This document shows, one piece after another, positions 1 through 8,745 of a DNA stretch of 64,000 nucleotides. The number at the start of each line of letters is the position of its first letter. Position 1 is the first letter of the stretch. The translations under genes were made by a program, and so were the position numbers. The notes under the pieces are model-generated. The model had not been told where the DNA came from. It was given only the letters and a program-made list of their open reading frames with translations, and searched no databases. Location: the NCBI RefSeq assembly GCF_003721565.1, contig NZ_RJJE01000017.1, forward strand, positions 1,042,636-1,106,635, read 5' to 3'. Source of the DNA: Rufibacter immobilis. GTDB lineage: Bacteria > Bacteroidota > Bacteroidia > Cytophagales > Hymenobacteraceae.

Positions 1-1
1 T

Positions 2-1720
2 GTAGATTGGCAACTGGAAGTAGACTTCAACACCAAAACCATTCATGGATCTGGTATCTACCACCTGGCGCACAGCGAGACCGACGAGATTGTGCTGGAT
101 GTACGGAACCTGCAGATATTGGCCGTTTACCTTGATGACGAGTCGCAGGCAACGGATTTCAGGCTGGGGGAGGAAAAACCGTTCCTGGGCCAGGGCCTGC
201 ACATCCCGCTGCTCCCCCAAACCAGGAGCCTTCGTTTAGAATTTAAGACTACGCCCGGTTCTGCGGCCTTGCAGTGGCTGGAGCCAACCCAGACCGCGGG
301 TAAAACACAGCCCTTTCTGTTCACGCAGTCACAGGCCATTCTGGCGCGCACCTGGTTGCCGTGCCAGGACAGCCCCGGAATACGGTTCACGTACACGGCA
401 AAGGTGACAGTGCCCGCTCACCTGTTGCCCCTTATGAGCGCCGATAATCCGCAGCAGAAAAACGAAAACGGCACTTACTTCTTTAAGATGGAGAACCCTA
501 TTCCGTCTTATCTGCTGTCCCTGGCGGTGGGCGATTTGGTTTTCTCCCCCATTGGCGACCGGTGCGGTGTTTACGCCGAACCAAGCTCCATAGAGGCCGC
601 CGCCTATGAGTTCGCCGACACTGAGAAGATGCTGCTGGCCGCCGAGGAACTCTACGGGCCTTATCTCTGGGGCCGCTATGATTTACTGGTGTTACCCCCC
701 AGTTTCCCGTTTGGCGGCATGGAAAACCCCAAACTCACCTTCGCCACTCCCACCATTATAGCCGGCGATCGCTCACTCACCAGTCTGGTGGCCCATGAAC
801 TGGCCCATTCTTGGTCGGGCAACCTGGTCACCAACGCCACCTGGAATGATTTTTGGCTCAACGAAGGCTTTACCGTTTATTTTGAGCGTCGTATCATGGA
901 AGCACTCTACGGTCCTGAATACGCCGAGATGCTCCACACCCTGGGTTACCAGGACCTCCTGCACACGCTCGATGACCTAAGCTCTTCTCCCCTGGACACC
1001 TGCCTGAAACTGAACCTGGAGAACCGCGACCCTGACGAAGGCCTAACCGAGATTGCCTATGAGAAAGGGAACTACTTTCTGCGGCACCTGGAAAGACTGG
1101 TGGGGCGGGAACGGTTCGATGGTTTTGTGAAGAAGTACTTCAGCACGTTCAGGTTCCAATCCATGGACACGGCTGGTTTTGAGCAGTTTTTGGAAAAAGA
1201 GCTCCTAAACGGAAACGAGGAACTGCGCCGGCAAGTGAATACCCAAGGTTGGATCCATTCTCCCGGTTTACCCGCCGGCACTCCCGCCATGCATGCCGCG
1301 CTGTTTGAGAAAGTTTTGCAGGAACTACATAAGTGGCTGGCGGGCACTCCGGCCCAAGAGCTGGTTACCCAGGGCTGGAGCACGCATGAATGGTTGTTCT
1401 TCCTCACGAACTTGCCAGACACTCTGGGCATGGCGCAGCTGGAAGAGCTGGACCATGCTTTTGGATTTACCCTGTCCCACAACGCAGAGATTCAGGCAGA
1501 GTGGTACCGGCACGCCATCCGGCACGGCTATACCGCCGCCTACGCAGCACTGGAGGAGTTTCTGGTGCGGGTGGGCCGACGGAAATTCCTGCTCCCGCTC
1601 TACAAAGCGCTGCTGCAAACCCCGGAGGGCAAATCTCTGGCCCAGCAGATCTACCAGAAGGCCCGGCCCAATTACCACGCCGTCTCCACCAGTTCATTAG
1701 ATGCCCTGCTGCGGGTCTAA
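2..1720 (+). CDS. M1 family zinc metallopeptidase, 5' end cut by window edge
   Basis: The reading frame is open from base 2, so the start lies outside the window; a GTG at 92 is internal. The protein has the gluzincin signature HELAH (near nt 796-810) followed about 18 residues later by NEGF, which supplies the third zinc ligand, and the upstream exopeptidase loop FGGMENP. The N-terminal part matches the beta-saddle domain of M1 enzymes, and an alpha-helical C-terminal region fits the leukotriene-A4-hydrolase/aminopeptidase branch. The predicted role is removal of N-terminal residues from peptides. Whether it carries a signal peptide cannot be seen. It is followed by a palindromic repeat that probably ends transcription. 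Confidence 0.9.
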   Translation, partial: VDWQLEVDFNTKTIHGSGIYHLAHSETDEIVLDVRNLQILAVYLDDESQATDFRLGEEKPFLGQGLHIPLLPQTRSLRLEFKTTPGSAALQWLEPTQTAGKTQPFLFTQSQAILARTWLPCQDSPGIRFTYTAKVTVPAHLLPLMSADNPQQKNENGTYFFKMENPIPSYLLSLAVGDLVFSPIGDRCGVYAEPSSIEAAAYEFADTEKMLLAAEELYGPYLWGRYDLLVLPPSFPFGGMENPKLTFATPTIIAGDRSLTSLVAHELAHSWSGNLVTNATWNDFWLNEGFTVYFERRIMEALYGPEYAEMLHTLGYQDLLHTLDDLSSSPLDTCLKLNLENRDPDEGLTEIAYEKGNYFLRHLERLVGRERFDGFVKKYFSTFRFQSMDTAGFEQFLEKELLNGNEELRRQVNTQGWIHSPGLPAGTPAMHAALFEKVLQELHKWLAGTPAQELVTQGWSTHEWLFFLTNLPDTLGMAQLEELDHAFGFTLSHNAEIQAEWYRHAIRHGYTAAYAALEEFLVRVGRRKFLLPLYKALLQTPEGKSLAQQIYQKARPNYHAVSTSSLDALLRV

Positions 1721-1741
1721 CCAAGGGCTTTGAGCATTGCA

Positions 1742-1775
1742 TTTAGGGGCTCTTTTTGGAAAAAGAGCCCCTAAA
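1742..1775. repeat. Palindromic repeat copy 1
   Basis: This is a perfect inverted repeat built on GTTTAGGGGCTC, with the loop TTTTTGGAAAAA. It lies just downstream of the M1 peptidase and could act as a terminator for either strand. Confidence 0.85.
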
Positions 1776-1824
1776 CGCAATGCCTCCAATTCGGCTGCGC
1801 CGGAAGAAGAATTTCCTATGTATG

Positions 1825-1873
1825 CAGAAACAGCAGAGCCCGCTGACATCATCAGCGGGCTCTGCTGTTTCTG
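1825..1873 (-). terminator. Intrinsic terminator-like hairpin
   Basis: A 22-bp perfect stem (arms starting CAGAAACAGCAGAGCCCGC) with a 5-base loop lies just after the stop codon of the minus-strand ferritin-like gene. There is no long T-run. It differs from the genome-wide palindrome. Confidence 0.7.
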
Positions 1874-1885
1874 AAAGCGGTACTC

Positions 1886-2380
1886 TTAGTGATTCTCCGC
1901 TCTGCTGTTAACGGCGGTTTCGGCAATTGTGGTCAGCTTTTCGTCGGTCATTTTCTCCTCGTTCAGGATTTCCTTCAGCAAGTCCAGCACCTCCTGGTGG
2001 CCCAGGAACTTGGCGTAGGTACAGGCCGTGCCGTAACCGGCAATTTCATAGTGCTCCACCCGCTGCGCGCAGGCAATGATGCCGGCATCCATCACCTCGG
2101 GGTCTGCGTCATGGCCCATGAATTCCTTCGCTTCTTTGATTATTCCCTCCATGGCCATGCATTTCTCCCCGTTGCCGTTCATGCCCAGCAGCTGGAAGCA
2201 TTGCTCCAGGCGCTGTATCTGCCCCTGCGTTTCCTGCAGGTGGGTTTCCAAAGCAGATCTGAGCTGTTGGCTAGACACCATGTTGATCATTTCGGGCAGG
2301 GCCTTCATGATCTGCTGCTCCGCGTTGTACAAATCTTTCATCTGGTGGATGAACAGGTCATTTAAGGATGTTAATCTCAT
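1886..2380 (-). CDS. Ferritin-like protein, DUF892 (YciE/YciF family)
   Basis: The 164-residue product starts MRLTSLNDLFIHQMKDLYNAE, the typical opening of DUF892 (YciF-like) four-helix proteins. Glutamates and histidines spread over the helices (for example EQQIM, YCxxEH-like RVEHYEIAGYGT) fit a di-iron ferritin-like bundle. Homologues are stress-induced cytosolic proteins of uncertain reaction. The gene diverges from the cyanophycinase gene. Length is normal and the start is the first ATG of the conserved N-terminus. Confidence 0.88.
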   Translation of the reverse strand: MRLTSLNDLFIHQMKDLYNAEQQIMKALPEMINMVSSQQLRSALETHLQETQGQIQRLEQCFQLLGMNGNGEKCMAMEGIIKEAKEFMGHDADPEVMDAGIIACAQRVEHYEIAGYGTACTYAKFLGHQEVLDLLKEILNEEKMTDEKLTTIAETAVNSRAENH

Positions 2381-2559
2381 ATCAATCAGCTTTTTAGGTG
2401 GAAGAAATCAATTCAGCTATGATTTCTATACGATGCCTTACCGGGGTAGTTCAAAAAGAATAAAAGAACTTCTGCCCTCTAAACAGAGTAATATTAGGCA
2501 AGACTTTTGCGGGGGAAACCGCCGTATAAGACCTAGAGACCAACCCAGATTTTTCTTAC

Positions 2560-3444
2560 ATGACCATATTTGAGCAGGCTCCCAAGGGCATTCTCATCGC
2601 CGTAGGCGGAAATGAAGACAAAGGCACCTTTCCCAGAGCGAAAAAGCAGTTTCACTTGAATTTCTTTGAGCTGGGCATTCTCAAGCGCATCATTGACACC
2701 ATGGGCGGCAAAGAAGCCTTGATTGAAGTGATCACCACGGCCTCCATGATTCCGGAGGAAGTGGGGGCCATGTACCTGCACGCCTTTGGGATGTTGGGTT
2801 GCCAGCAGGTGCAGGTGATGGACATTAGGGAAGAGGCCGATGCCCTGAAACCGGAGTTTCTGGCCCGCCTACGGAAAGCCAGCGGGGTCATGTTCACGGG
2901 CGGCGACCAGTCTCGGCTGTTCAGGATCTTCTCGGGTACCGCCTTCCACCAGATTCTGCTGGACCGCTACCACCGCGAACCTGGTTTTGTCATTGCGGGT
3001 ACCAGCGCCGGGGCCATGGCCATGTCTGACGTCATGATCAAGGGCGGAAGCAGCTCCCGCTCCTTGTTGAAAGGCTCTGTGAAGCTGGACCGCGGGCTGG
3101 CGTTTCAGGAAAACGTCATTTTTGACTCGCACTTTGTCAAGCGAGGGAGGTTTGGCCGCCTGATGGAAGCCGTGGCCACCCATCCGTATAAAATAGGCAT
3201 TGGCTTGGGGGAAGACACGGGTGTGCTCATCAGCCAGGGGAACTTCATTGAGACCATTGGCTCTAACCTGGTCATAGTGGTAGACGGGCACCACATCAAG
3301 CACAACAATGCTTCCTACGCCGCCCCGGGCACGCCCCTTTCCATTGAAAACCTGCGGGTGCACGTCATGGCGCTGGGCAATTACTATGACATAAGGGAGC
3401 GGAAATTTTGTGTTGGCAATAAAATAGAAGTGCCGCAACAGTAA
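2560..3444 (+). CDS. cphB: Cyanophycinase (peptidase family S51)
   Basis: The 294-residue protein contains the S51 nucleophile motif GTSAGAMAMS (near nt 2998-3027), an MFTGGDQSRL segment and a C-terminal LGEDTGVLI typical of cyanophycinases. The enzyme cleaves the Asp-Arg polymer cyanophycin to beta-Asp-Arg dipeptides. The convergent neighbour encodes an isoaspartyl peptidase, which would hydrolyse those dipeptides, so the two make a complete degradation route. No cyanophycin synthetase is in the window. Family membership is clear. Substrate is inferred from family and neighbour. Confidence 0.87.
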   Translation: MTIFEQAPKGILIAVGGNEDKGTFPRAKKQFHLNFFELGILKRIIDTMGGKEALIEVITTASMIPEEVGAMYLHAFGMLGCQQVQVMDIREEADALKPEFLARLRKASGVMFTGGDQSRLFRIFSGTAFHQILLDRYHREPGFVIAGTSAGAMAMSDVMIKGGSSSRSLLKGSVKLDRGLAFQENVIFDSHFVKRGRFGRLMEAVATHPYKIGIGLGEDTGVLISQGNFIETIGSNLVIVVDGHHIKHNNASYAAPGTPLSIENLRVHVMALGNYYDIRERKFCVGNKIEVPQQ

Positions 3445-3459
3445 TCTGTCTCCCTTCTG

Positions 3460-3509
3460 AAAATGCGTTTAGGGGCTCTTTTTCCAACAAGAGCCCCTAA
3501 ACGCATTTT
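3460..3509. repeat. Palindromic repeat copy 2
   Basis: Inverted repeat with extended arms (AAAATGCGTTTAGGGGCTCTT and its complement, loop TTTCCAAC) between two convergent genes. It probably serves as a bidirectional terminator. Confidence 0.85.
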
Positions 3510-3560
3510 TTGCGCGGCCTTGATAGTGCCCACCATTTCCCCGCACCCGGTCAAACAACT

Positions 3561-4502
3561 CTATTCCTGGTAAATGGCCACCACCGCTTCCTGGCCTTCT
3601 GCCCTACTGGCGCGGTACATGCCCTCTGAGTTGAAAGGCAGCGCCACGGCTCCGGTAGCGTCTACGGCCACCAGTCCGCCTTCACCACCCTGGGATTTCA
3701 GTTTCTGCTGCACCACCAGCTCAGAGGCTTCGGCCAGAGTCATTCCTTTGTACTCCATGAGGCAGGAAATGTCATAGGCTACCACGTTCCGCATGAAGTA
3801 TTCACCGTGGCCGGTGCAGGAAATGGCGCAGGTGCGGTTGTTGGCATAGGTGCCGGCCCCAATGATAGGTGTATCGCCAATGCGGTTGAAGTTCTTGTTG
3901 GTCATGCCGCCGGTAGAGGTGGCCGCGGCCAGATTACCGTGCACATCCAGCGCCACGGCTCCCACCGTGCCATACTTTTTCTCCCGGGCTTGCGAGTGAT
4001 CCAGCATGTAGATGTCAGAATCCCGCAGGGCCTGCCACTGTTCATACCGTTGCTGGGTGAAGAAATAATCGTCGGGTTCAAAGGCTAAGCCGTGGTTGCG
4101 GGCAAATTCCTCGGCCCCGGCCTGGCAAAGGAACACGTGGTCTGAGTGGTGCAGAATCTGGTGGGCCAACTGAATGGGGTTGCGCACGTTCCGCACGCCC
4201 GTCACCGCCCCGGCACCCAGGGTTTTGCCGCACATAATGGCAGCGTCCATCTCGTGCCGCCCCTGCTTGTTGAAGACAGAGCCGCGACCGGCGTTGAACA
4301 GCGGGCAATCTTCCAGCGCCACCACCGTGGCCTCCACCGCGGCCAGCGCGGAGCTGCCCTTTTGCAACATCTGGTACCCAATGTTTAGGGCCTGGTGCAG
4401 GGCCTGGCGGTAGGCTAGGTCCATTTCTGGGGTAAGTGAGGCTCTGGTAATGGTGCCGGCCCCACCGTGCAAGGCAAGGGCAAATTGATGCTTTTTCTCC
4501 AT
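3561..4502 (-). CDS. Isoaspartyl peptidase / L-asparaginase (Ntn hydrolase)
   Basis: The protein shows the plant-type asparaginase fold: ALALHGGAGT near the N-terminus, GRGSVFN, and the autocleavage site before the catalytic Thr in KYGTVGAVALD, followed by STGGMTNKNFNRIGDTPIIG. Autocleavage would give alpha and beta subunits. It hydrolyses beta-aspartyl dipeptides and asparagine. The ATG at 4502 (MEKKHQF) is preferred, since an upstream GTG at 4544 adds 14 unconserved residues. It converges on cphB and probably finishes cyanophycin breakdown to Asp and Arg. Confidence 0.88.
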   Translation of the reverse strand: MEKKHQFALALHGGAGTITRASLTPEMDLAYRQALHQALNIGYQMLQKGSSALAAVEATVVALEDCPLFNAGRGSVFNKQGRHEMDAAIMCGKTLGAGAVTGVRNVRNPIQLAHQILHHSDHVFLCQAGAEEFARNHGLAFEPDDYFFTQQRYEQWQALRDSDIYMLDHSQAREKKYGTVGAVALDVHGNLAAATSTGGMTNKNFNRIGDTPIIGAGTYANNRTCAISCTGHGEYFMRNVVAYDISCLMEYKGMTLAEASELVVQQKLKSQGGEGGLVAVDATGAVALPFNSEGMYRASRAEGQEAVVAIYQE

Positions 4503-4612
4503 AGTGTAGGGAATCACAAAGCGGCCGTTCTCTGCTTTTGCCACCGGCGCAAAAGGCGGCGCGGTGGATAAATTTAAGTCTGGCCAAGGGAATCTAAACC
4601 CTCTAATCTTTG

Positions 4613-4620
4613 TATCTTTG
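4613..4620 (+). promoter_or_regulatory. -7 box of the DUF3127 gene
   Basis: TATCTTTG is a perfect match to the Bacteroidota -7 consensus TAnnTTTG, 38 bp before the ATG. No clear -33 box was found. Confidence 0.5.
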
Positions 4621-4657
4621 TGTAGTTACTTTACTAATCTATTAAAAATTATCACCT

Positions 4658-5038
4658 ATGTCTTTTGATGTACAGGGAAGATTGCACGAAATCTTTGACG
4701 AAACCCAAGTGAGCGAAAAATTCCGGAAACGTGAGTTCGTTCTGGAGATCCCAGACGGGTCTTATACGCAGTATGCCAAGTTTCAGCTTACCCAAGACAA
4801 GTGCGGTATTCTTGACAACTATAAAACAGGCGATGAAGTAAAGGTAGCCTTTAACCTGAGCGGGAAACCTTTCACTAAAAACGGCACCACCATGTACTTC
4901 ACCAACCTGCAGGCTTGGAGAATTGAGCATGCCGGCAACGCCGCGCAACCACAGGCATCAGGCAACCCATATGCCCAGCAGCCCGTGAAATCCAGCTCCT
5001 TCATCAGCGACGACATGGACAACGATCTTCCTTTCTAA
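4658..5038 (+). CDS. DUF3127 protein with an SSB-like acidic tail
   Basis: The 126-residue product matches DUF3127, a small Bacteroidota family (MSFDVQGRLHEIFDETQVS, then KREFVLEI and NKxxxCGILDNYKTGDEVKV-like segments) with a likely OB fold. The C-terminus is a low-complexity linker ending in DDMDNDLPF. This resembles the acidic DDDIPF tip by which single-strand DNA-binding protein recruits repair enzymes. Function is not established. Binding of single-stranded nucleic acid is an inference from fold and tail. It has its own promoter and a strong terminator. Confidence 0.85.
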   Translation: MSFDVQGRLHEIFDETQVSEKFRKREFVLEIPDGSYTQYAKFQLTQDKCGILDNYKTGDEVKVAFNLSGKPFTKNGTTMYFTNLQAWRIEHAGNAAQPQASGNPYAQQPVKSSSFISDDMDNDLPF

Positions 5039-5062
5039 GGAACGTTTTTTCATAAGAACACA

Positions 5063-5093
5063 GAATGCGGCTCCCTTGGGGCCGCATTTTTTT
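5063..5093 (+). terminator. Rho-independent terminator after DUF3127 gene
   Basis: The stem AATGCGGC / GCCGCATT is followed by seven T residues. It ends the short transcript before the SDR gene. Confidence 0.85.
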
Positions 5094-5184
5094 GTGCTAC
5101 TTACGCACCGCTTTACCAGGAAGGCAGCTTTGGGCATTAAAATTGCGTAGTCCCTTTATCCGGGAAGCTGGAGCAGGAGAAAAT

Positions 5185-6033
5185 ATGACAACACACAGAC
5201 ACAAGCCGGTAATGGTAGTGACGGGCGCAAGCTCCGGTATTGGGAAAGCCACCGCCCAGGCCCTGGCCAATGAAGACGCCCAAGTGGTGCTGGTTTGCCG
5301 AAGCGCCCAGAAAGGACAGCAAGCCCTTGAGGACATTCAGAAAAACGTACCCCAGGCGAATCTCAAATTACACCTGGCCGATTTATCATCCATGCAGGAA
5401 GTGAAGCGGCTGGCCGAGGAACTGAAAACCAAATATCCGGTTATTGATGTGCTCATTAATAACGCTGGCTTAATTCCCGGCGCCCTGCAAACTACCCCCG
5501 ACGGTTGGGAAGTAGCCTGGGCCACCAATCACCTGGCTCCTTTCCTGCTCACCAACCTGCTCATGGACCCGTTGCTGGCTGCGGAGCAGGGTCGGGTGGT
5601 GAACGTGACCTCAGAGGCGCACCGTCTGGGCCAGATTGACTTCGCCCATGCCGGAACCCCGCAGAAGTACAGCGCCATCACCGCTTACGCAGATTCCAAA
5701 CTGGCCAATATCCTGTTCACCTATGAGCTGGCCCGTCGTACTGAGTTCACTAACGTCACGGTCAACTGCCTGCACCCCGGGGTGGTAGCCACCAACTTTG
5801 GGAACAACAGCAACTTCTTCATAAAATCAGCCATGCAGCTAGGCCGAATCTTCCTTAAATCGCCGGCGAAGGGAGCGCAGACCTCCGTTTTTCTGGCCAC
5901 CTCGCCTTACCTGAAGAAAACCAGCGGCAAATACTACAAGAACAAAATGCCCACCACTTCCTCCGCCGACTCCATGAATGCCCATGTGGCCCGTCGGCTA
6001 TGGGACCTGAGCGCGGAGCAGACTGGATTTTAA
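5185..6033 (+). CDS. SDR family oxidoreductase (retinol-dehydrogenase-like)
   Basis: The Rossmann motif TGASSGIG, the NNAG motif and the catalytic YADSK (Tyr-x3-Lys) identify a classical NAD(P)-dependent short-chain dehydrogenase. Basic residues after the glycine loop (VCRSAQKG) suggest NADPH. The overall pattern resembles RDH/WWOX-type SDRs. The start ATG at 5185 (MTTHRHKPVM) is chosen because the longer frame from 5065 runs through the preceding terminator. The substrate cannot be predicted. About 282 residues, normal for the group. Confidence 0.85.
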   Translation: MTTHRHKPVMVVTGASSGIGKATAQALANEDAQVVLVCRSAQKGQQALEDIQKNVPQANLKLHLADLSSMQEVKRLAEELKTKYPVIDVLINNAGLIPGALQTTPDGWEVAWATNHLAPFLLTNLLMDPLLAAEQGRVVNVTSEAHRLGQIDFAHAGTPQKYSAITAYADSKLANILFTYELARRTEFTNVTVNCLHPGVVATNFGNNSNFFIKSAMQLGRIFLKSPAKGAQTSVFLATSPYLKKTSGKYYKNKMPTTSSADSMNAHVARRLWDLSAEQTGF

Positions 6034-6079
6034 GCTGATTTTCAGAAAAAGGCCCTCTATTCGGCTAAACTAAACACAC

Positions 6080-6703
6080 ATGCAGGAACTGTACCTCCTC
6101 ATACTCCAGGGTGAAAGTGACACATTGGAATTTAAGAAGACCATTACTCATCCAGACCGCATCGCCCGCACCATGGTTTCCTTCGCCAATACCCGCGGTG
6201 GGCAGATTCTGGTGGGCGTGCAGGACGATGGCACCATTTGCGGCGTAGACCCCGACGAGGAAATGTACTCCCTAGACAAAGCCATCCAGCTTTTCTGCGA
6301 CCCACCGGTACGCGTTTTTTATAAAGAAGTGGAAATGGAGGAAGGCACCGTACTGAAAGTAATCATTCCGGAGAGCGCCACTAAACCGCACTTAGCCAGA
6401 GTGAAAGAGAACGACTGGCGGGGTTACGTACGCGTGAAAGACGAGAGCGTGCAGACCAGTAAACTGGTGGAGAAATCACTCACCCTGGAGCCCGCCTCTG
6501 AAAGTCTGGAAGAGAAACTGGACCACCAACAGGAACGTATCCTGGAGCTCCTGAAGAAGTACCGCAAACTTACCCTCAAAGATTTCATGCACCTGGCCAA
6601 CCTCTCCAGACAGCGGGCCAAACGCTTACTGGTGTACCTGGTGCTACAGGGCCACGTACGCCTGCATGACAAAGAAAAAGAACCCTTCTATACCCTCAGC
6701 TAA
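6080..6703 (+). CDS. AlbA_2 (Schlafen-type) domain DNA-binding protein
   Basis: Residues 1-130 form an AlbA_2 domain: LQGESDTLEFKKT, then FANTRGGQILVGVQDDGTICGV, and a YVRVKDESV segment near its end. The C-terminal part after residue 150 looks like a winged helix (LKDFMHLANLSRQRAKRLLVYLVLQGHV). The combination is common in small Bacteroidota regulators described as ATP-binding or putative DNA-binding. The target is unknown. It follows the SDR gene by 46 bp and could be co-transcribed. Confidence 0.82.
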   Translation: MQELYLLILQGESDTLEFKKTITHPDRIARTMVSFANTRGGQILVGVQDDGTICGVDPDEEMYSLDKAIQLFCDPPVRVFYKEVEMEEGTVLKVIIPESATKPHLARVKENDWRGYVRVKDESVQTSKLVEKSLTLEPASESLEEKLDHQQERILELLKKYRKLTLKDFMHLANLSRQRAKRLLVYLVLQGHVRLHDKEKEPFYTLS

Positions 6704-6719
6704 TCTCAGGCAGCTAATC

Positions 6720-6899
6720 TCAGGGCCACACGTAGAAGTAGGATTTGCCCCTGGTACTTTCCACCGTCTTCACTTTTGCCTGATAAAAGCTGTTTACCTC
6801 CCGCTGATGCCGCTCCAGCGCCAATTGCCCCTCATGATCAAGCAAGCCAAAGCACCAGCTGCACACTATACCTACCGCTACCGCAAATAAAAATTTCAT
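6720..6899 (-). CDS. Small hypothetical secreted or membrane protein
   Basis: The 59-residue frame opens MKFLFAVAVGIVCSWCFGLL, which looks like a signal peptide or single membrane anchor, and then has a charged tail. I do not recognise a family. It lies 39 bp downstream of the ABC permease stop codon on the same strand, but a half copy of the palindromic repeat lies between them. Support is limited to the reading frame and the signal-like N-terminus. Confidence 0.45.
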   Translation of the reverse strand: MKFLFAVAVGIVCSWCFGLLDHEGQLALERHQREVNSFYQAKVKTVESTRGKSYFYVWP

Positions 6900-6941
6900 C
6901 ACGTTCCGTTTAGGGGCTCCTTTTCTGAAATCAGGGCAAAA

Positions 6942-7718
6942 CTACTGTACCTGCTTTTTAACCGAATGGCAGATGGCCAGCACCAACAGCGCTATGCTGC
7001 TTCCCAGGCTGTACCACATCTGCGGCACAAACACGGCAGAAGCCTTCATATAGAAAGCACTTGCAGAGAAATAGGGCCAGCTGTACGGATAGTAGCCAAT
7101 GTACTCCCACCTTGAGCCAATGAGGAAGGCCATGATGAACAGAATCCCTAACCCAATGCTGAGCCCAATACTCTTGAACCGGTAGCTGATGCAAAACTGA
7201 AGGGTAAAAATGAACAGGGAGCCAATAAAGACCCGGAATCCTCCCAGGCTGATGCTCTGCACATGATCATAATATTGAAACCCCAGCGCTGGCTTTAACC
7301 AACCCAACAGGTACCCAGCCGCAAACAATCCCAAACAGAAGGTGCAAAATGTGAGCAACACGAGCCCCAGTACCAGCAGGTACTTGTTCAGGAAAACCAT
7401 CCACCTGGGCATTGGAGCCGCGTACAGTTGCTTCCATCCGTTGGCATGATGCTCAATGCCATTCACCAGAGCCGTAATGAGCGCCAGAAACATGGGCGCT
7501 AACAATTGGGCAGTGGCCGTGAAATTATTGCCCGCAAAAGTGAACCATGGGTCCACACCCGGTTTCAGAATCCTGTCGCCTTTGAAGTAGAAGACCAAAA
7601 AATTCATACTAACAATGGAGAGTGGGGCTAACAAGGAGAGCCAAAAGGCCCAGGAATTCTTGATTTTTAGGGCCTCGGCAGACACTCCGCACCGCAGAAA
7701 GGTATAAGTTGCTTCCAT
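6942..7718 (-). CDS. ABC-2 type transporter permease (lantibiotic-immunity-like)
   Basis: The 258-residue protein has about six hydrophobic segments and the pattern of MutE/EpiE/BcrB-like ABC-2 permeases (N-terminal AEALKIKNSWAFWLSLLAP, then NGIEHHANGWKQLYAAPMPR). It begins 4 bp after the ATPase gene, so the two are translationally coupled and form an exporter. Homologues confer resistance to or export of antimicrobial peptides. Its substrate is unknown. A LytS/LytTR pair lies divergently beyond the ATPase and may control it. Confidence 0.85.
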   Translation of the reverse strand: MEATYTFLRCGVSAEALKIKNSWAFWLSLLAPLSIVSMNFLVFYFKGDRILKPGVDPWFTFAGNNFTATAQLLAPMFLALITALVNGIEHHANGWKQLYAAPMPRWMVFLNKYLLVLGLVLLTFCTFCLGLFAAGYLLGWLKPALGFQYYDHVQSISLGGFRVFIGSLFIFTLQFCISYRFKSIGLSIGLGILFIMAFLIGSRWEYIGYYPYSWPYFSASAFYMKASAVFVPQMWYSLGSSIALLVLAICHSVKKQVQ

Positions 7719-7722
7719 ACGT

Positions 7723-8685
7723 TTAAGACAAAGTCAAAAGGGTTCGAACCATTGTTTCAGTGGCCACAGGTTCAGGTTGAGTAGTAATGGACAGAAACAT
7801 CTCCTCCAGACTTTGCTGGCCATAAAGTAATCCAGTGACTTGTATCCCGTGCTGCACCAGCAGTTGGTTTACCAGGGCCACAGCCTCCTTGTTTCTCACT
7901 TTTACTCGCACCTTCTGTGCATCAACCAGCTCTACGGCACATCCATTCACCGACAATATCTCTTTAGCTGACAGCACATTACTCACCTCCACTTCCAGTA
8001 AATGGCCATGTTTTTCCAACTGATGCAGCTCCTGCACCGTTCCTTCAAACCGAAGCGTTCCCTGGTGTAGAATGGAAAGATGGGTCACGGTTTTTTCAAT
8101 CTCACTTAGCAGATGGCTGGATAGGAAAATGGTTTTCCCGTGCTCCTGGTTGAGGCTAATCAGCAATTCCCGCATTTCCCTAATGCCGCTAGGGTCTAAA
8201 CCATTGGTAGGTTCGTCCAGAATGAGCAGCTCCGGGTCAGACAACAGCGCTAGAGCGATGCCCAGGCGTTGGCACATGCCCAGGGAGTAGTGCTTGACCG
8301 GGCGGTGCGCATCTTGCTGTAACCGTACAATCTCCAGTACTTCATCAATCCGGTGCTTGCCTACCCCCAGCAGGCGGCGCATCACCTCCAGATTGTCTTG
8401 GCCCGTGAGGTGGTTGTACAGGCTGGGTGTCTCAATGAGGGTTCCTATCCGTTGCAGTCCTCCCACCCGGTGGAGCTCCAACTCTTTTCCAAATAAATGG
8501 ATGGAGCCTCTGGTGGGTTGGAGCAAGCCTAGCAGTAACCGGATGGTGGTGGTCTTACCGGCCCCATTAGGGCCCAGAAAGCCGTAGATGCTTCCTTTGG
8601 GGATGTGCAGGTGCAGGCCTTGCAAAATTTTCTGTCTACCGTATTGGTAATGTAGATCTTGGGTTTGAATCAGTAGTTCATTCAT
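7723..8685 (-). CDS. ABC transporter ATP-binding protein (BcrA-like)
   Basis: Walker A GPNGAGKTT, signature YSLGMCQRLG and Walker B LLILDEPTNGLDP are all intact. The H-loop region is SSHLLSEIEKT. The C-terminal extension (about 80 residues) is of the type seen in drug- and bacteriocin-exporting ATPases. It pairs with the permease 4 bp downstream. The 209-bp region upstream is shared with the divergent sensor kinase gene and holds repeated TAGACCAAC motifs. Confidence 0.92.
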   Translation of the reverse strand: MNELLIQTQDLHYQYGRQKILQGLHLHIPKGSIYGFLGPNGAGKTTTIRLLLGLLQPTRGSIHLFGKELELHRVGGLQRIGTLIETPSLYNHLTGQDNLEVMRRLLGVGKHRIDEVLEIVRLQQDAHRPVKHYSLGMCQRLGIALALLSDPELLILDEPTNGLDPSGIREMRELLISLNQEHGKTIFLSSHLLSEIEKTVTHLSILHQGTLRFEGTVQELHQLEKHGHLLEVEVSNVLSAKEILSVNGCAVELVDAQKVRVKVRNKEAVALVNQLLVQHGIQVTGLLYGQQSLEEMFLSITTQPEPVATETMVRTLLTLS

Positions 8686-8745
8686 AGCGGCAAAGGGAAT
8701 CGATACTCCAAATGAAACGGACTACCCCACCCTCTGCAACTAAAC

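Noticed and set aside
7735-7755. GGTTCGAACC as part of a tRNA
   Set aside because: It lies within the ABC ATPase coding sequence and no cloverleaf can be drawn around it.
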